A stretch of DNA of 64,000 nucleotides from Pseudobythopirellula maris (GCF_007859945.1 NZ_SJPQ01000001.1:1116001-1180000); one strand, 5' to 3'; counted from the first letter of the stretch, positions 8,285 through 17,138 are shown. Made by a program: numbers and translations. The notes: generated by a model from the letters alone, not told the origin.

Positions 8285-9556
8285 ATGGCGCGCAACCTTT
8301 TCTTTGGGCTACTGACCCTCTCGCTACTCACCCTGCTCGCCCCTATCGCCGCGGGCAATGAACCGTGGAACCGGTTCCGCGGGCCCGAAGGCGAGGGCGT
8401 CGCCGAGGACGCCGACCCGCCCGTCGCGTTCGGGCCCGAAGAGAACCTCAAATGGAAAACGCCGGTCCACGGCCGCGCGTGGTCGTCGCCCGTCGTGCTG
8501 GGCGATCGGGTTTATCTCACCACCGCCACCGAGGACGGCAAGCAACTCTCGGCGCTCTGTCTCGATCTGGAGACCGGCAAGATCGTTTGGGACCGGGTGG
8601 TGTTCGAAGTCGCCGAGCCGCGGTTCTGTCACCCGACCAACACTTACGCCTCTTGCACGCCGTTCATTGAGCCCGACCGGCTCTACGTCCACTACGGCAG
8701 CTACGGCACGGCCTGTCTCGACGCCGCCACGGGCAAGACGCTCTGGGAGCGGCGCGACTTTGTGAGCGACGACTTCCGCGGCCCCGGCTCGTCGCCGATC
8801 GTTCACGGCGAAGAGCTGATCGTCCAGTTCGACGGCGTCGACTTCCAGTTCCTGGTTGGTCTCGACAAGGCGACCGGCAAGACCCGTTGGCGCCGCGACC
8901 GCGACATCGATTACCAAACCGACAGCGGCGACTGGAAGAAGGCGTACGGCACGCCGCGCGTGATCCGCGTCGATGGCGAGGAGCAGCTCGTGAGCCCCGC
9001 GGCGGCCGAAACCCTCGCCTACCGCCTGCCGGCCGAGGGTGGCGAGCTCCAACCACTCTGGCGTTTCCGCCACGGCGGCATGAACGCCGCCACGCCGCCG
9101 CTGTTCGACGGCGACCGCATTTACGTCACCACCGGCGGCGGCAGCCCCCTGGCGCTCGCGGCGGTCAGGCCCGACGGCCACTGCGAAGTGACCGAGTCGC
9201 ACGTCGCCTGGAGCACCGGCCGCAACGCCCCGCAGCGTTCGGGCCCGATCTTGGTCGATGGCCTGCTCTTCACAACCGACGACCGCGGCGTGGCCACCTG
9301 CCGCGAAGCGGCCACGGGCAAAGAGCTATGGAAAAAACGCCTCGGTGGCGAGTTCTGGTCGTCCCCCGTCGCGGCCTCGGGGCGCATCTACGCCTTCAAC
9401 AAAGAGGGCGAGGGTTTCGTGTTCGCCGCCGACGGCGAGAAGTACCGCGAGCTGGCCCACGTCGACCTGCAAGACGAGGTGAACGCTTCCCCGGCGATCG
9501 TGGGCGACGCGCTGATCGTACGGACGCTCGGAGCGGTGTGGCGGTTTGAGGAGTGA
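8285..9556 (+). CDS. Secreted PQQ-type beta-propeller repeat protein
   Basis: 423 residues with an N-terminal signal peptide (ARNLFFGLLTLSLLTLLAP, cleavage near AAGNEP). The mature protein begins with the WNRFRGPEGEGV segment often seen in planctomycete outer-layer beta-propellers, followed by repeats of the PQQ/quinoprotein type (LDLETGKIVWDRV, LDAATGKTLWERR, LDKATGKTRWRRD, REAATGKELWKKR). It lacks the catalytic residues of a known dehydrogenase, so it is probably a binding or scaffold protein rather than a quinoprotein enzyme. The start at 8285 places the signal peptide first and leaves the upstream palindrome outside the gene. Confidence 0.9.
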   Translation: MARNLFFGLLTLSLLTLLAPIAAGNEPWNRFRGPEGEGVAEDADPPVAFGPEENLKWKTPVHGRAWSSPVVLGDRVYLTTATEDGKQLSALCLDLETGKIVWDRVVFEVAEPRFCHPTNTYASCTPFIEPDRLYVHYGSYGTACLDAATGKTLWERRDFVSDDFRGPGSSPIVHGEELIVQFDGVDFQFLVGLDKATGKTRWRRDRDIDYQTDSGDWKKAYGTPRVIRVDGEEQLVSPAAAETLAYRLPAEGGELQPLWRFRHGGMNAATPPLFDGDRIYVTTGGGSPLALAAVRPDGHCEVTESHVAWSTGRNAPQRSGPILVDGLLFTTDDRGVATCREAATGKELWKKRLGGEFWSSPVAASGRIYAFNKEGEGFVFAADGEKYRELAHVDLQDEVNASPAIVGDALIVRTLGAVWRFEE

Positions 9557-9761
9557 TTCAGAAGGGATTGAACCACGAAGGAACAAAGGAATAGCTTGGT
9601 AGGACAGGCGTCATGGATGCACTCTCTCTTTGCGCGCCTCCTGAACTAAATTAACGATAGCCGCCATTGAGTTACCAGGGCATGTATTGACCGGTGCAGA
9701 TGGGATTGCTCAGTTGCCCTAACGTGTCATGAAATAACCGTATAGCTGAGGTAGATAAGAC

Positions 9762-10397
9762 ATGACAGATGCCACTGGTCTGGAGGCTATTGAGCCGAAT
9801 GTGGATCCAGAGGTTCTTAAGGCGAAAACAGCTGAGTATGTATCGCTGCGCACCTCGATCGACATGCGAATCCGGCAGCGCGCCCAAATTGTCGCCGCAT
9901 CCATCGCCGTTTTCGGCGCTATGATAGTGCTTTCGGAGTATGATTCGCTCGCCGCTCAGATAGTTCTGATTATTTATCCCGTCGTCGCATGGTTGTTTGC
10001 GATGCGCTGGGAGCATCTAGACTCGCGTATAATACTCATCAGTAAATATATCTACGAGTATATTGAATCAGAGGTTGGGAGTAGGACGCTGGGGTGGTAC
10101 TCGTATTTTCTTCGTCAGAATACCCCGGCGCGTATTCTTCCGACGGTTGTTAGTGTCTATTGCCTTATGATCGTGCAGGGGGCAATCGCGTACCTTATTG
10201 CGTGCATTGAATTGGCTGAATCCCATATATTCCCCAGTGGAGATGGCGAGTTTATTTCCAGGAATCCAGCGGTCGCCTGTGGGATATTCGGGTTTTTCAC
10301 TGCCCTCAACATCGTCGCGTTTTGGAAGATTGGCCATCTGCTGTCGGAATCGATCAAACGGCACGAAAGTCGTGGAGAAATTGGTGGCATTCGGTGA
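9762..10397 (+). CDS. Four-helix membrane protein of unknown function, base composition unlike neighbours
   Basis: 211 residues with no family I can name. Predicted membrane segments are at about 43-58, 65-80, 129-150 and 168-190, with a polar N-terminal 40 residues and a charged C-terminus. The central stretch (SKYIYEYIESEV, then LGWYSYFLRQ) resembles uncharacterised small membrane proteins found across bacteria. The coding sequence is much richer in A and T than anything on either side, including codons such as ATA and TTA that neighbours avoid, which suggests recent acquisition. A GAGG ten bases before the ATG supports this start. Small hairpin repeats follow it. Confidence 0.75.
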   Translation: MTDATGLEAIEPNVDPEVLKAKTAEYVSLRTSIDMRIRQRAQIVAASIAVFGAMIVLSEYDSLAAQIVLIIYPVVAWLFAMRWEHLDSRIILISKYIYEYIESEVGSRTLGWYSYFLRQNTPARILPTVVSVYCLMIVQGAIAYLIACIELAESHIFPSGDGEFISRNPAVACGIFGFFTALNIVAFWKIGHLLSESIKRHESRGEIGGIR

Positions 10398-10402
10398 GGA
10401 AT

Positions 10403-10421
10403 CCCAGGGCGTTGCCCTGGG
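10403..10421. repeat. Short perfect palindrome, 8-base arms
   Basis: CCCAGGGC, GTT, GCCCTGGG immediately after the A/T-rich membrane protein gene. It has no T-tract, so it is more like a REP unit than a terminator. Confidence 0.8.
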
Positions 10422-10536
10422 CTGGCGTAGGACGGCCGGGCGCCATGACCACGCTTGTTGTGGCCAAGCGAACCGCCTCACAATGGATCTTGCTGTGTTG
10501 TGGCGAGTCGAATAGCGGGCAGCAAGCACCTTACCA

Positions 10537-10588
10537 AACTGCGCTGCTCAACTGCGCTGCTCAATTGGGCTGCTCAGCTGGGCCTCAG
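10537..10588. repeat. 13-base tandem repeat
   Basis: Two identical copies of AACTGCGCTGCTC at 10537-10562 are followed by a diverged third (10563-10575) and a weak fourth (10576-10588), just beyond the stop of the small minus-strand gene. Confidence 0.85.
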
Positions 10589-10592
10589 CGCC

Positions 10593-10928
10593 TCAGCCCG
10601 CCGTCTGCTCGCGGCGCCAGTCGGCGTAGGGCGTGTTTTCCACTTTGCGCCGGTTGAGGTCAGGCTGCCCGTCCTCCCACCACACCGGCCCCCGCTCGCC
10701 TAACCGCACCTTGGCCGAGTCAACGCGCTGACGGGCGATCCGCATCGCTTCGGGGTCGTCCGCCGCGGCCTTCACCGCTCGCCTCGCGGACATCAGCTCA
10801 CGCACCAACGATTCACGCTCGTCGGCCGGGATGGCGGGGTTCGTGGCGCGCCACAACCGGCCGTCGACCACGATGTACCGGCCGTCGGGAGTCAGCAGCG
10901 CCTTACGTTTTGCACGGGAAGCGGCCAT
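10593..10928 (-). CDS. Small conserved protein, PDGRYIVVDGRLWRATNP family, unknown function
   Basis: 111 residues from the ATG at 10928. The N-terminal motif (LLTPDGRYIVVDGRLWRATN) followed by a charged helical region is a family seen widely in proteobacteria and planctomycetes and often mislabelled as biopolymer transporter Tol; nothing here supports a transport role. The start codon overlaps the stop codon of the upstream DUF2945 gene (TGATG), so the two are translationally coupled and probably act together. A further in-frame ATG at 10952 would lie inside that upstream gene. Function unknown. Confidence 0.8.
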   Translation of the reverse strand: MAASRAKRKALLTPDGRYIVVDGRLWRATNPAIPADERESLVRELMSARRAVKAAADDPEAMRIARQRVDSAKVRLGERGPVWWEDGQPDLNRRKVENTPYADWRREQTAG

Positions 10929-11146
10929 CACGCAGACTCCAACTCGCTCCACAGCTTCAGCACCTTGCCGCCATCCTCGGTCTCGACGTAGTAGGCGGGG
11001 TTGTCCTGAGAGCCATCGCGCGTCACCTCGTTGCCCTCGATCTTCCTGGTCACCCTCTTGGTGAACCGGCTCTTAACCCGCCCCTGGCCATAGCCCTCGC
11101 CCCACTTCCATTTCACCCGCTGACCTTCTTCAAAAACGCTTGCCAT
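10928..11146 (-). CDS. DUF2945/hypervirulence-associated TUDOR-like small protein
   Basis: 72 residues. Starts with FEEGQRVKWKWGEGYGQGRV and continues through FTKRVTRKIEGNEVTRDGSQ to a short acidic end, matching the DUF2945 small beta-barrel family, related to TUDOR folds. Family members are often beside small stress or DNA-binding proteins, and no biochemical role is established. Here the gene is immediately upstream of, and overlaps by TGATG, the 111-residue conserved protein. The pair forms a two-gene unit on the minus strand. Confidence 0.85.
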   Translation of the reverse strand: MASVFEEGQRVKWKWGEGYGQGRVKSRFTKRVTRKIEGNEVTRDGSQDNPAYYVETEDGGKVLKLWSELESA

Positions 11147-11618
11147 GAGCCGACGATCCGTGAGGGGTTGCGTACGACCGCGCGCACATCACGCGGTTTC
11201 TGACGAAGTCAGTAGCAATCTCTGTGCCTCCCTGCCCCGCCCCGAAGAAGCACTCGGGCGTCGAAGTGAACGCCGCACCCCCGACCCGAGGGCTGCAGAC
11301 TGGGCTCTCATACGCTCGGCCCTTCGGGCCTCATGCATGGGGTGGCTGGCCAGACGCTAGGCTACGGTCGCTGCGCGTTGTCCGCCGTAAACGGATGGTT
11401 CGTACTCCCGAGCCCAGCGCAAATGCGCACCTGTCGCCCGCGGTTTTACGCAAGCCCAGGGCTCCAGATGGGGGTGTGCGTATAGCGCAAGAGGTTTCTG
11501 CGCCAAAGCGATATTCTTTTCTCGGGGTTCCGTTTACGGTGAGTAGACGTGTTGCTGCGTTCTTCCTAGATGCGCTTCTCCGCACCAACGTGAAACACCA
11601 CTCCAGGAGTCAGTTCCC
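11147..11618. other. Intergenic region, about 470 bases, no gene seen
   Basis: Separates the DUF2945 gene from the PEP-CTERM gene, which diverge. It contains short palindromic words (for example GGCCCTTCGGGCC near 11319) but no long hairpin, no RNA gene that I recognise and no clear -35/-10 pair. AGGAG at 11606-11610 is the ribosome binding site of the PEP-CTERM gene. Confidence 0.6.
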
Positions 11619-12392
11619 ATGAAGTCGATCGCTACTGCAGCTTTACTGTGCCTCGTGGCGCCCACCTGGGCCGTCGCGGCGCCGATCCTCGCCGAAGACT
11701 TTGAGTCTTACACCGACACCGCCGATCTGGGCGGCACGTGGACCCTGGGCGACGGCACGCTCGACGCCGGCCTCGGCAACCCCGGCCAGTCGCTCTCGCA
11801 CCCCGGCACGGGCGCCTCGTTCTCCGCCGCTAATATCAACGAATTCAGCTTCCCCGGCGTCTACCCCGGCACTGGCGAGACTCTGATCTTCCAGGCTGAC
11901 ATCTACGACGACGCCAACTCGAACAACGAGCGGAACTCGGCCGGGCTTCGCGCCGCCGCGGGCGCCAACATCATCGAGATGGGCCACTACAACAGCCCGT
12001 CGCACTACGCCATCCGGACCGTCCTGTTCGGCGCCGGCAGTGCCGGCGCGTGGGTCGCCTTCCCGAACCTGGTCGACGACCTTGGCGCCCCGATTGCCGA
12101 CGAGACGCCGGTCGAGGGTTGGCACACCTACAGGGCCGAGATCACCGACTCGCAGGTGACGTTCACGCTCGACCTGAACGGTGACGGCAACATCAACAGC
12201 ACGTTGGTGGCCAGCATCACGCAGAACGCGGCCTTCGAGTTCGACGTCGTCCGCCTGGGCGGCCCCTCGGCTCTTGGCTCGGCCAACGGCGGCGTCCACT
12301 TCGACAACGTCTACCTCGAACTCGTGCCCGAGCCGGCTTCGGCGCTCCTCGCCGTGCTGGGTCTGGTTGGTTTCGCGGCTCGCCGTCGCTAA
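11619..12392 (+). CDS. PEP-CTERM sorted secreted protein
   Basis: 257 residues. A signal peptide (KSIATAALLCLVAPTWAVAA) precedes a mature part starting LAEDFESYTDTADLGGTW, a beta-sandwich-like extracellular region of the kind common in PEP-CTERM proteins. The end carries the complete sorting signal: Pro-Glu-Pro (VPEPASALL), a hydrophobic helix and a terminal Arg cluster (FAARRR). An exosortase would cut at the PEP motif and release the protein to the cell surface; no exosortase is in the window. AGGAG nine bases before the ATG supports the start, and a strong terminator follows. Confidence 0.92.
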   Translation: MKSIATAALLCLVAPTWAVAAPILAEDFESYTDTADLGGTWTLGDGTLDAGLGNPGQSLSHPGTGASFSAANINEFSFPGVYPGTGETLIFQADIYDDANSNNERNSAGLRAAAGANIIEMGHYNSPSHYAIRTVLFGAGSAGAWVAFPNLVDDLGAPIADETPVEGWHTYRAEITDSQVTFTLDLNGDGNINSTLVASITQNAAFEFDVVRLGGPSALGSANGGVHFDNVYLELVPEPASALLAVLGLVGFAARRR

Positions 12393-12913
12393 ACCTCCGC
12401 CAACACGATCGCATCGCAAAAGGCCCCCGGTCAGTCGACCGGGGGCCTTTTTTTGTGGGGCGCTCGAGTGGCCCCAGGGTGTCATCGCACGGCCCTGTGA
12501 GCCCTGTGAGCCCCGATGGCCCTGCCCTCTTCTTGCGCGTCTTGGCGGCTTTGCGTGAGGCGACTCAAACGCGCGGCCAAGAATTTCTTTGCGCGACTTA
12601 CGACGATTCGCCGCCGCCGAAAGAACGTCGCAAGTCGTACGGGGCGCCCGACCTACAACAAAATCGCGAGTGGCCAAGAATCGCTGCTGCGCGCTCGGCC
12701 CAAAAGCGATTGTCGAAATTAGGTGAAACGGCCGTTACAAAGATAATTGGGCGCCGCAGGGTGTCGCGATCGCCAAGCCGGCTGCGTTCTCACGGAAGAG
12801 GCCGTCATTCCAAGCCGCCAGGCTGCGTTTTTCGGGCGCTGCAGTCGGCCGTTTGCGCGCAAGACTTTTTAAACGACTTCTGCGAAACGCTTCTCAAACG
12901 ATTATTGGGCCAC
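12393..12913. other. Intergenic region between convergent PEP-CTERM gene and trpS
   Basis: About 520 bases. Besides the terminator it holds an imperfect inverted repeat at 12594-12637 (CGACTTACGACG against CGTCGCAAGTCG, one mismatch) and a stretch of short direct words. No coding frame looks real; the long plus-strand frame here is the shadow of trpS. Confidence 0.6.
12419..12455 (+). terminator. Rho-independent terminator after the PEP-CTERM gene
   Basis: AAAGGCCCCCGGTC, loop, GACCGGGGGCCTTT followed by a run of seven Ts. The A-tract on the left means it can work in both directions. Confidence 0.95.
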
Positions 12914-13885
12914 CTACCAGCTCTTCACGCCACACGCTTCCTGAGCCCGCCCGAGCACCTCGCCCGCCTTCGCACGGGCCTTGGCGGCGCCGGCGGCGAG
13001 CACTTCGCGCACGGCGTCTGGCTTGGCGGCCCACTCGGCGCGGCGCTCGCGGGCCGGGCCCCAGTAACGCTCGGCGGCGTTCGCCAGCGCCTTCTTGGCG
13101 TCGCCGTAACCGAAGCCGCCCTTGCGGTACGTGGCGGCCATCTCGCTGATCTCCTCTTCGCTGCCCACGAGCTTCAGCAGGTCGAACAGCACGTCGCCGT
13201 CCGGCTCCTTAGGGTCCTCCATCGGCCGGCTGTCGGTCTGGATCCGCATGATCTGCTTGCGCTGCTTCTTCTCCTCTTCGAACACGGCGAGCGTGTTTCC
13301 GTAGCTCTTGCTCATCTTCTCGCCGTCGGTTCCGGGCACCCGGGCCGACTGGTCGAGCACCTTGCCCTTGGGCAGCGTGAAGACCTCGCCGTAGTGGTGG
13401 TTGAACGACTGGGCGATGTCGCGGCAGACCTCGATGTGCTGCAGCTGGTCCTCGCCCACCGGGACCACCGTGGCGTCGTACGCCAAGATGTCGGCCGCCT
13501 GGAGCACGGGGTAGGTGAACAAGCCGGCGTCGGCCTTGATGCCCTTGGCCATCTTGTCCTTGTAGCTGACGCAACGTTCCAAGAGGCCCATCGGCGTGCC
13601 CGTCAGCAGCAGCCAGCAGAGCTCGCTGACCTCGGGAACGTCCGACTGGACGAACAGCACCGCCTTGTCGGGATCGAGACCGAGGGCCAGCAGGTCGATG
13701 GCGCCGTTCAGGGTGTACTGCCTGAGCAGCTCCTGGTCACGCACGGTGGTGAGCGCATGGAGGTTGGCGATGAAGTAGTACGACTGGGCCTCGGTGTCCT
13801 GCAGCTCGATGTACTGCTGGATGGCGCCGAAGTAGTTGCCCCAGTGGAACGGGCCGGTGGGCTGGATGCCGGAGAGTGCGGGCAT
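12914..13885 (-). CDS. trpS: Tryptophanyl-tRNA synthetase
   Basis: Charges tRNA-Trp. 323 residues, the normal bacterial length. The class I signature is present: the HIGH-type motif as FHWGN near residue 13 after LSGIQPTG, and KMSKS at about residue 189-193 in [11 protein letters not shown]. Trp-binding segments such as [12 protein letters not shown] and [12 protein letters not shown] are intact. It is on the same strand as pyrD, which ends 73 bases upstream of its start, so the two may be cotranscribed, although the hairpin at the end of pyrD may limit read-through. Confidence 0.96.
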   Translation of the reverse strand: MPALSGIQPTGPFHWGNYFGAIQQYIELQDTEAQSYYFIANLHALTTVRDQELLRQYTLNGAIDLLALGLDPDKAVLFVQSDVPEVSELCWLLLTGTPMGLLERCVSYKDKMAKGIKADAGLFTYPVLQAADILAYDATVVPVGEDQLQHIEVCRDIAQSFNHHYGEVFTLPKGKVLDQSARVPGTDGEKMSKSYGNTLAVFEEEKKQRKQIMRIQTDSRPMEDPKEPDGDVLFDLLKLVGSEEEISEMAATYRKGGFGYGDAKKALANAAERYWGPARERRAEWAAKPDAVREVLAAGAAKARAKAGEVLGRAQEACGVKSW

Positions 13886-13957
13886 TTTGGGAGAGGTTGG
13901 AGGTGAGAGGTCGGAGGTCAGGGGGGAGGAAGAGGAATCAAGCCGCCTCGGCGGCGC

Positions 13958-14989
13958 TTATCCCCCTCCCCTGGAAGGGGAGGGGGATATCGCCTGCGGC
14001 TCGCTGGCGCTCGTCGTCAGGCCCGTCGTGAGGCTTGCTACCACTTCGGCCACACTTGCCGCGCCGAGGCTCGCGATCGCCGCCGGCAAGGCGTCGAGCA
14101 CTTCCATGCTGGCCGTCGGGCGGTAGAAGTTCACCGTGCCGAGCTGCACAGCGCTGGCGCCGGCGACGAGGAACTCCATCGTGTCGTCCAACGTGGCGAC
14201 GCCCCCCACGCCGACGATCGGCGTGCGGACCGCCTGGGCCGCCTGCCAGACGCAGCGCAGCGCGATCGGCTTGATGGCCGGGCCGCTGAGGCCGCCGACC
14301 ACGTTGCCAAGGAGCGGCCGCCGGCGGCGCCAGTCGACCGCCATGCCGAGGCAGGTGTTGATCAGCGCGATCGCGTCGGCGCCCCCCGCCTCGGCCGCCT
14401 TGGCCATCGTGGCGACGCTGGTCACGTTGGGCGTGAGCTTCGCCACGATCGGCAACTCGGTCGCCAAGCGGCAGTCGCGAACCAGTTCCTCGCAGCGGGC
14501 CGGGTCGACGCCGAAGTCGACGCCGTGAGACACGTTCGGGCAGGAGATGTTGAGCTCGATCGCGTCGGCGGCCGGCCCCGCGGCTGACGCCTCGCCGACG
14601 CGGCGGCACATCGCGACGAACTCGTCGTGCGTGCGGCCGGCGACGCTCACCACCACCGGCGCCCCGAGCGAAGCGAGGTAGGGCAGGTGATGGGCCAGGA
14701 ACGCCTCGAGGCCGTCGTTGTCGAGGCCGATCGAGTTGAGCATGCCGGCCGCCGTTTCGACCGTGCGCCACGGGGCGTTGCCCTGGCGAGGCTCCTGGGT
14801 GATCGTCTTCGGCACGACACCACCCAGACGGGTGAGATCGACGAACGCCGCCATCTCACGGGCATAGCCAAACGTGCCCGAGGCCACAAGAACCGGGTTG
14901 GGAAGCGTCAGCCGGCCGAGCTCGACCTTCAGGTCGACCGACGCGGGATCGACATGCTTTGTGGGAGCGGGAGGAGCGGGAAGCGACAT
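13958..14989 (-). CDS. pyrD: Dihydroorotate dehydrogenase, class 1
   Basis: Oxidises dihydroorotate to orotate in pyrimidine synthesis, using FMN. 343 residues. Class 1 features are visible: VELGRLTLPNPVLVASGTFG at the start, the active-site Cys in ELNISCPNVSHG, the FMN-binding segments INTCLGMAVDW, VGVGGVATLDD and GASAVQLGTVNFY. It is most like the NAD-linked 1B type, but no pyrK-like electron-transfer subunit is adjacent. The last residues (about ISPSPSRGGG) and the TAA stop are encoded by a palindromic repeat at 13959-13989, so the native C-terminus was probably shorter. Confidence 0.93.
   Translation of the reverse strand: MSLPAPPAPTKHVDPASVDLKVELGRLTLPNPVLVASGTFGYAREMAAFVDLTRLGGVVPKTITQEPRQGNAPWRTVETAAGMLNSIGLDNDGLEAFLAHHLPYLASLGAPVVVSVAGRTHDEFVAMCRRVGEASAAGPAADAIELNISCPNVSHGVDFGVDPARCEELVRDCRLATELPIVAKLTPNVTSVATMAKAAEAGGADAIALINTCLGMAVDWRRRRPLLGNVVGGLSGPAIKPIALRCVWQAAQAVRTPIVGVGGVATLDDTMEFLVAGASAVQLGTVNFYRPTASMEVLDALPAAIASLGAASVAEVVASLTTGLTTSASEPQAISPSPSRGGG
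13959..13989. repeat. Palindrome with 14-base arms that ends pyrD
   Basis: TATCCCCCTCCCCT and its exact reverse complement are separated by three bases. The pyrD stop codon (13958-13960) sits at one edge. This C-rich hairpin is of a type dispersed in many bacterial genomes. Confidence 0.9.
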
Positions 14990-15146
14990 GCGGGGCGGCG
15001 AGAGGGCAGGACGTGCTTCAGAGCGGGACTGGCGACAGAGCTAGGCTGGCTTCCAAGCAGAGCGGGCGGGCGTGGTCGCGATCCTACCGGTCGTGCCGCC
15101 GGGCAACAACGGGCGCAGGGCCGCACAAACGCCGAGCCGTAAGCGC

Positions 15147-15183
15147 AGCACGGCGGCCAGCCCTGGGGGCTGGCCGCCGTGCT
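15147..15183. repeat. Perfect 17-base-pair hairpin with a 3-base loop
   Basis: AGCACGGCGGCCAGCCC, TGG, then the exact reverse complement. It is downstream of the small lipoprotein gene (minus strand). No T-tract follows on the minus strand, so it may be a REP-like RNA end-stabiliser or a Rho-independent terminator of weak type. Confidence 0.9.
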
Positions 15184-15223
15184 CGTGAATTCCACCCTCC
15201 GACAAGCCGGGGGCCGGGCGTGC

Positions 15224-15442
15224 TTAGAGCACGAGGCCGCTGGTGCGGTAGGGCTTCATATGGCTTGGCTGGTCGAGGAACCAGATCCGTTCCCACTCGT
15301 CGAGGAACGACCGGAGGTCCTCCGACGTGTAGATCAGTTGCTGGGCCCGGCGGGCGGGGTCGGCCGAGTAAATCGGCACAAGACAGCCGGTGCTGCTGGT
15401 CAGCATGGCGGCCGCTACGAAGCCCATGATCCATTTACGCAT
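15224..15442 (-). CDS. Small lipoprotein, unknown function
   Basis: 72 residues. The N-terminus is a lipoprotein signal peptide (RKWIMGFVAAAMLTSSTGC) with the lipobox cysteine at position 20. The mature part of about 50 residues starts with LVPIYSADPARRAQQLIYTS and continues through EDLRSFLDEWERIWFLDQPS. Similar short lipoproteins occur in planctomycetes, often alone. AAGGAGGAG nine bases before the ATG at 15442 supports this start over the longer frame. Likely anchored in a membrane facing the periplasm; role unknown. Confidence 0.85.
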   Translation of the reverse strand: MRKWIMGFVAAAMLTSSTGCLVPIYSADPARRAQQLIYTSEDLRSFLDEWERIWFLDQPSHMKPYRTSGLVL

Positions 15443-15728
15443 CGATCTGCACTCCTCCTTGAGCACACGCGTGTCGCTGGCCGCCCGCAGTGGTGGGGCG
15501 GTAAACGCGTTTCGTCGGTCGGGTTGTCTCACTCAGCACTGGCCCGAAACGGTTTCGAGCCAACGGGTTGGGGTTAGAACGACTCCAACATCTAGCATCC
15601 TGCCAGGGCCTGCGTCGGCGGGTGAGCCGGCGGGGCCTTATAGGTAAATGAGCGGCGGGCGTCGAGACGTGTCTCGAGGCGGCGTTGAGCGAGATGGGCG
15701 GCGGCCAAGATCGGCCGAAGGGCCGCCT

Positions 15729-16181
15729 CTATTGGCCGGGGGGCCGTTGGTAGTCGACCGAGCTGTGGTCGTAACCACTTACCGCTGCGTTGTTTGGTGC
15801 GTTGGGGGCGCTCGGGGGAGCGCCGTTCGCTAGCGGATTGGTCGGAGTGCTGGCGGCGTTTGCCGCGGCTTCGCGGGCGGCCGCTTCTTCGGCGGCTTGC
15901 CGCTCGAGCTCGCGGACACGCTCCTCCATCTCCTTGCCCGGCTTGAAAGTGACGACAAACTTCTCCGGCACGGAGACTTTTTCGCCGGTGCGTGGGTTGC
16001 GAGCCTTGCGAGCGGCACGCTTCTTGACCTCAAAGACGCCAAAGTTACGCAGTTCGATCCTGCGTTCCTCGACCAGCGTCTCGACGATGGCGTCGAACGT
16101 CTTTTGGACGATCTCCTTCGTCTTGAGCTGCGTCAGCCCGATCTCTTCCGAGATGGTTTTGACGATCTCTTTCTTGGTCAC
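15729..16181 (-). CDS. HU/IHF-family DNA-binding protein with a C-terminal tail
   Basis: Nucleoid protein of 150 residues. Residues 1-90 are a full HU/IHF domain ([40 protein letters not shown] with the RNPRTGE DNA-contact arm, [11 protein letters not shown]). The other 60 residues are a low-complexity Ala, Pro and Asn-rich tail ending YQRPPGQ, longer than usual HU proteins. Whether it forms homodimers with HU- or IHF-like DNA preference cannot be read from the sequence. It has its own promoter at 16320-16348 and a long leader of about 130 bases. Confidence 0.93.
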   Translation of the reverse strand: MTKKEIVKTISEEIGLTQLKTKEIVQKTFDAIVETLVEERRIELRNFGVFEVKKRAARKARNPRTGEKVSVPEKFVVTFKPGKEMEERVRELERQAAEEAAAREAAANAASTPTNPLANGAPPSAPNAPNNAAVSGYDHSSVDYQRPPGQ

Positions 16182-16667
16182 GACAAGGTCCTCTGGGAGG
16201 AAACGCCATGCGGCCGGTGGATGGCTGCGAGGCTTCGCGACGCTTGGCGTCGCACGAATCCGGGAGGCGAGGCAAAACGGCCCCTTGAGACGCCCAAACG
16301 AGCGTCAGCAATTAACCCAAGTGTAAATATAGCAACGACTAGAGTCAAGCTGAGCCTACCTCGCGCGGCCCCCGCGGGTCGGATGAAATAGACGATTCAG
16401 CCAACGACTCTCGTCGTGAGAATTGATCTAACCCCAAGTTGTCAAAGATCTTAGCAGAATTCACCCTCGTCCCAGCAGCCCAAAAGTCGCGTCATTCGAC
16501 GCAAATCCTTTTACTGCAATGGCTTGGGTCTCGATCGCCGCGACAAGCCCTGTCGCCCGACCGATCCGCTACTACCGTTATCGTCGGCTCGACCGGCAAA
16601 CTTTACCCAGCCTGCAGAAACGGCAAAAAGGATTCGCGATCGCTCAAAAGAGCGCCAGCAGGTTGCC
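16182..16667. other. Intergenic region upstream of HU
   Basis: About 490 bases between the HU start and the end of the YkgJ-like gene (same strand). Its right part is less GC-rich than its neighbours. It holds the HU promoter. I see no further gene or RNA. Confidence 0.6.
16320..16348 (-). promoter_or_regulatory. Sigma-70-type promoter for the HU gene
   Basis: On the minus strand TTGACT (16343-16348), 17-base spacer, TACACT (16320-16325), about 140 bases before the HU start. Spacing is optimal. Confidence 0.65.
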
Positions 16668-17105
16668 TCAGACGCGGACAACCGCCCGCTGGGCTTCGAT
16701 CGCGTCGAGCTGGTAGAGCTTGCCCTTGCCGCTGCCTGGGCATGCTTCGCAGGTCTCGGCCCAGGTCTCGGGCGATTTGAGATTCGAATCCCAGAACGGC
16801 CAGGTACGGCATTGCCGGGGGCGCGCCTGGTAGACGGTGCAGCCACGGCTTTTGGGGTCGAAGAAGACGCAGTCGCCGTTGTCGTATTCGATCAGGCTTT
16901 TGCGGACGCCCACCTCACGGACGTAGCGCGACTCGAACTCCGCGACCTCGAGGCCCGTCTCGGCGGCCATCGCCTCGATGTCGGCCTTGTTCAGCCACAC
17001 GTAGCCGGGGGCGCCGGTGCAACAATCGCCACAGCCGCTGCACTTGAAACGCAAACCCTCGTGGTACCAAGGTTGGGAGCTGGCTTTGGCCTTGGGGCTG
17101 GGCAT
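16668..17105 (-). CDS. YkgJ-family cysteine cluster protein
   Basis: 145 residues with the cysteine pattern of the CxxCxxCC family (PF03692): FKCSGCGDCCTG near residue 21-32, then CVFFDPKSRGCTVYQARPRQ and a late ETCEACPGSG. The cysteines are thought to bind zinc or an Fe-S cluster; no enzymatic role is established. It follows the cysteine-desulfurase-like gene by 33 bases on the same strand, so they are probably cotranscribed. A metal-cluster protein next to a sulfur-mobilising enzyme is suggestive but not proof of a shared role. Confidence 0.88.
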   Translation of the reverse strand: MPSPKAKASSQPWYHEGLRFKCSGCGDCCTGAPGYVWLNKADIEAMAAETGLEVAEFESRYVREVGVRKSLIEYDNGDCVFFDPKSRGCTVYQARPRQCRTWPFWDSNLKSPETWAETCEACPGSGKGKLYQLDAIEAQRAVVRV

Positions 17106-17138
17106 CGAGATTCGGGTCCGGTTAGGCGAGTCGTTGGT

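Noticed and set aside
10593-10928. Label biopolymer transporter Tol for this family
   Set aside because: The protein has no signal peptide, no membrane segment and no beta-propeller or TonB/Tol motif.
12455-13906. 483-residue plus-strand frame opposite trpS
   Set aside because: Antisense shadow of a clearly coding gene in GC-rich DNA; no product features.
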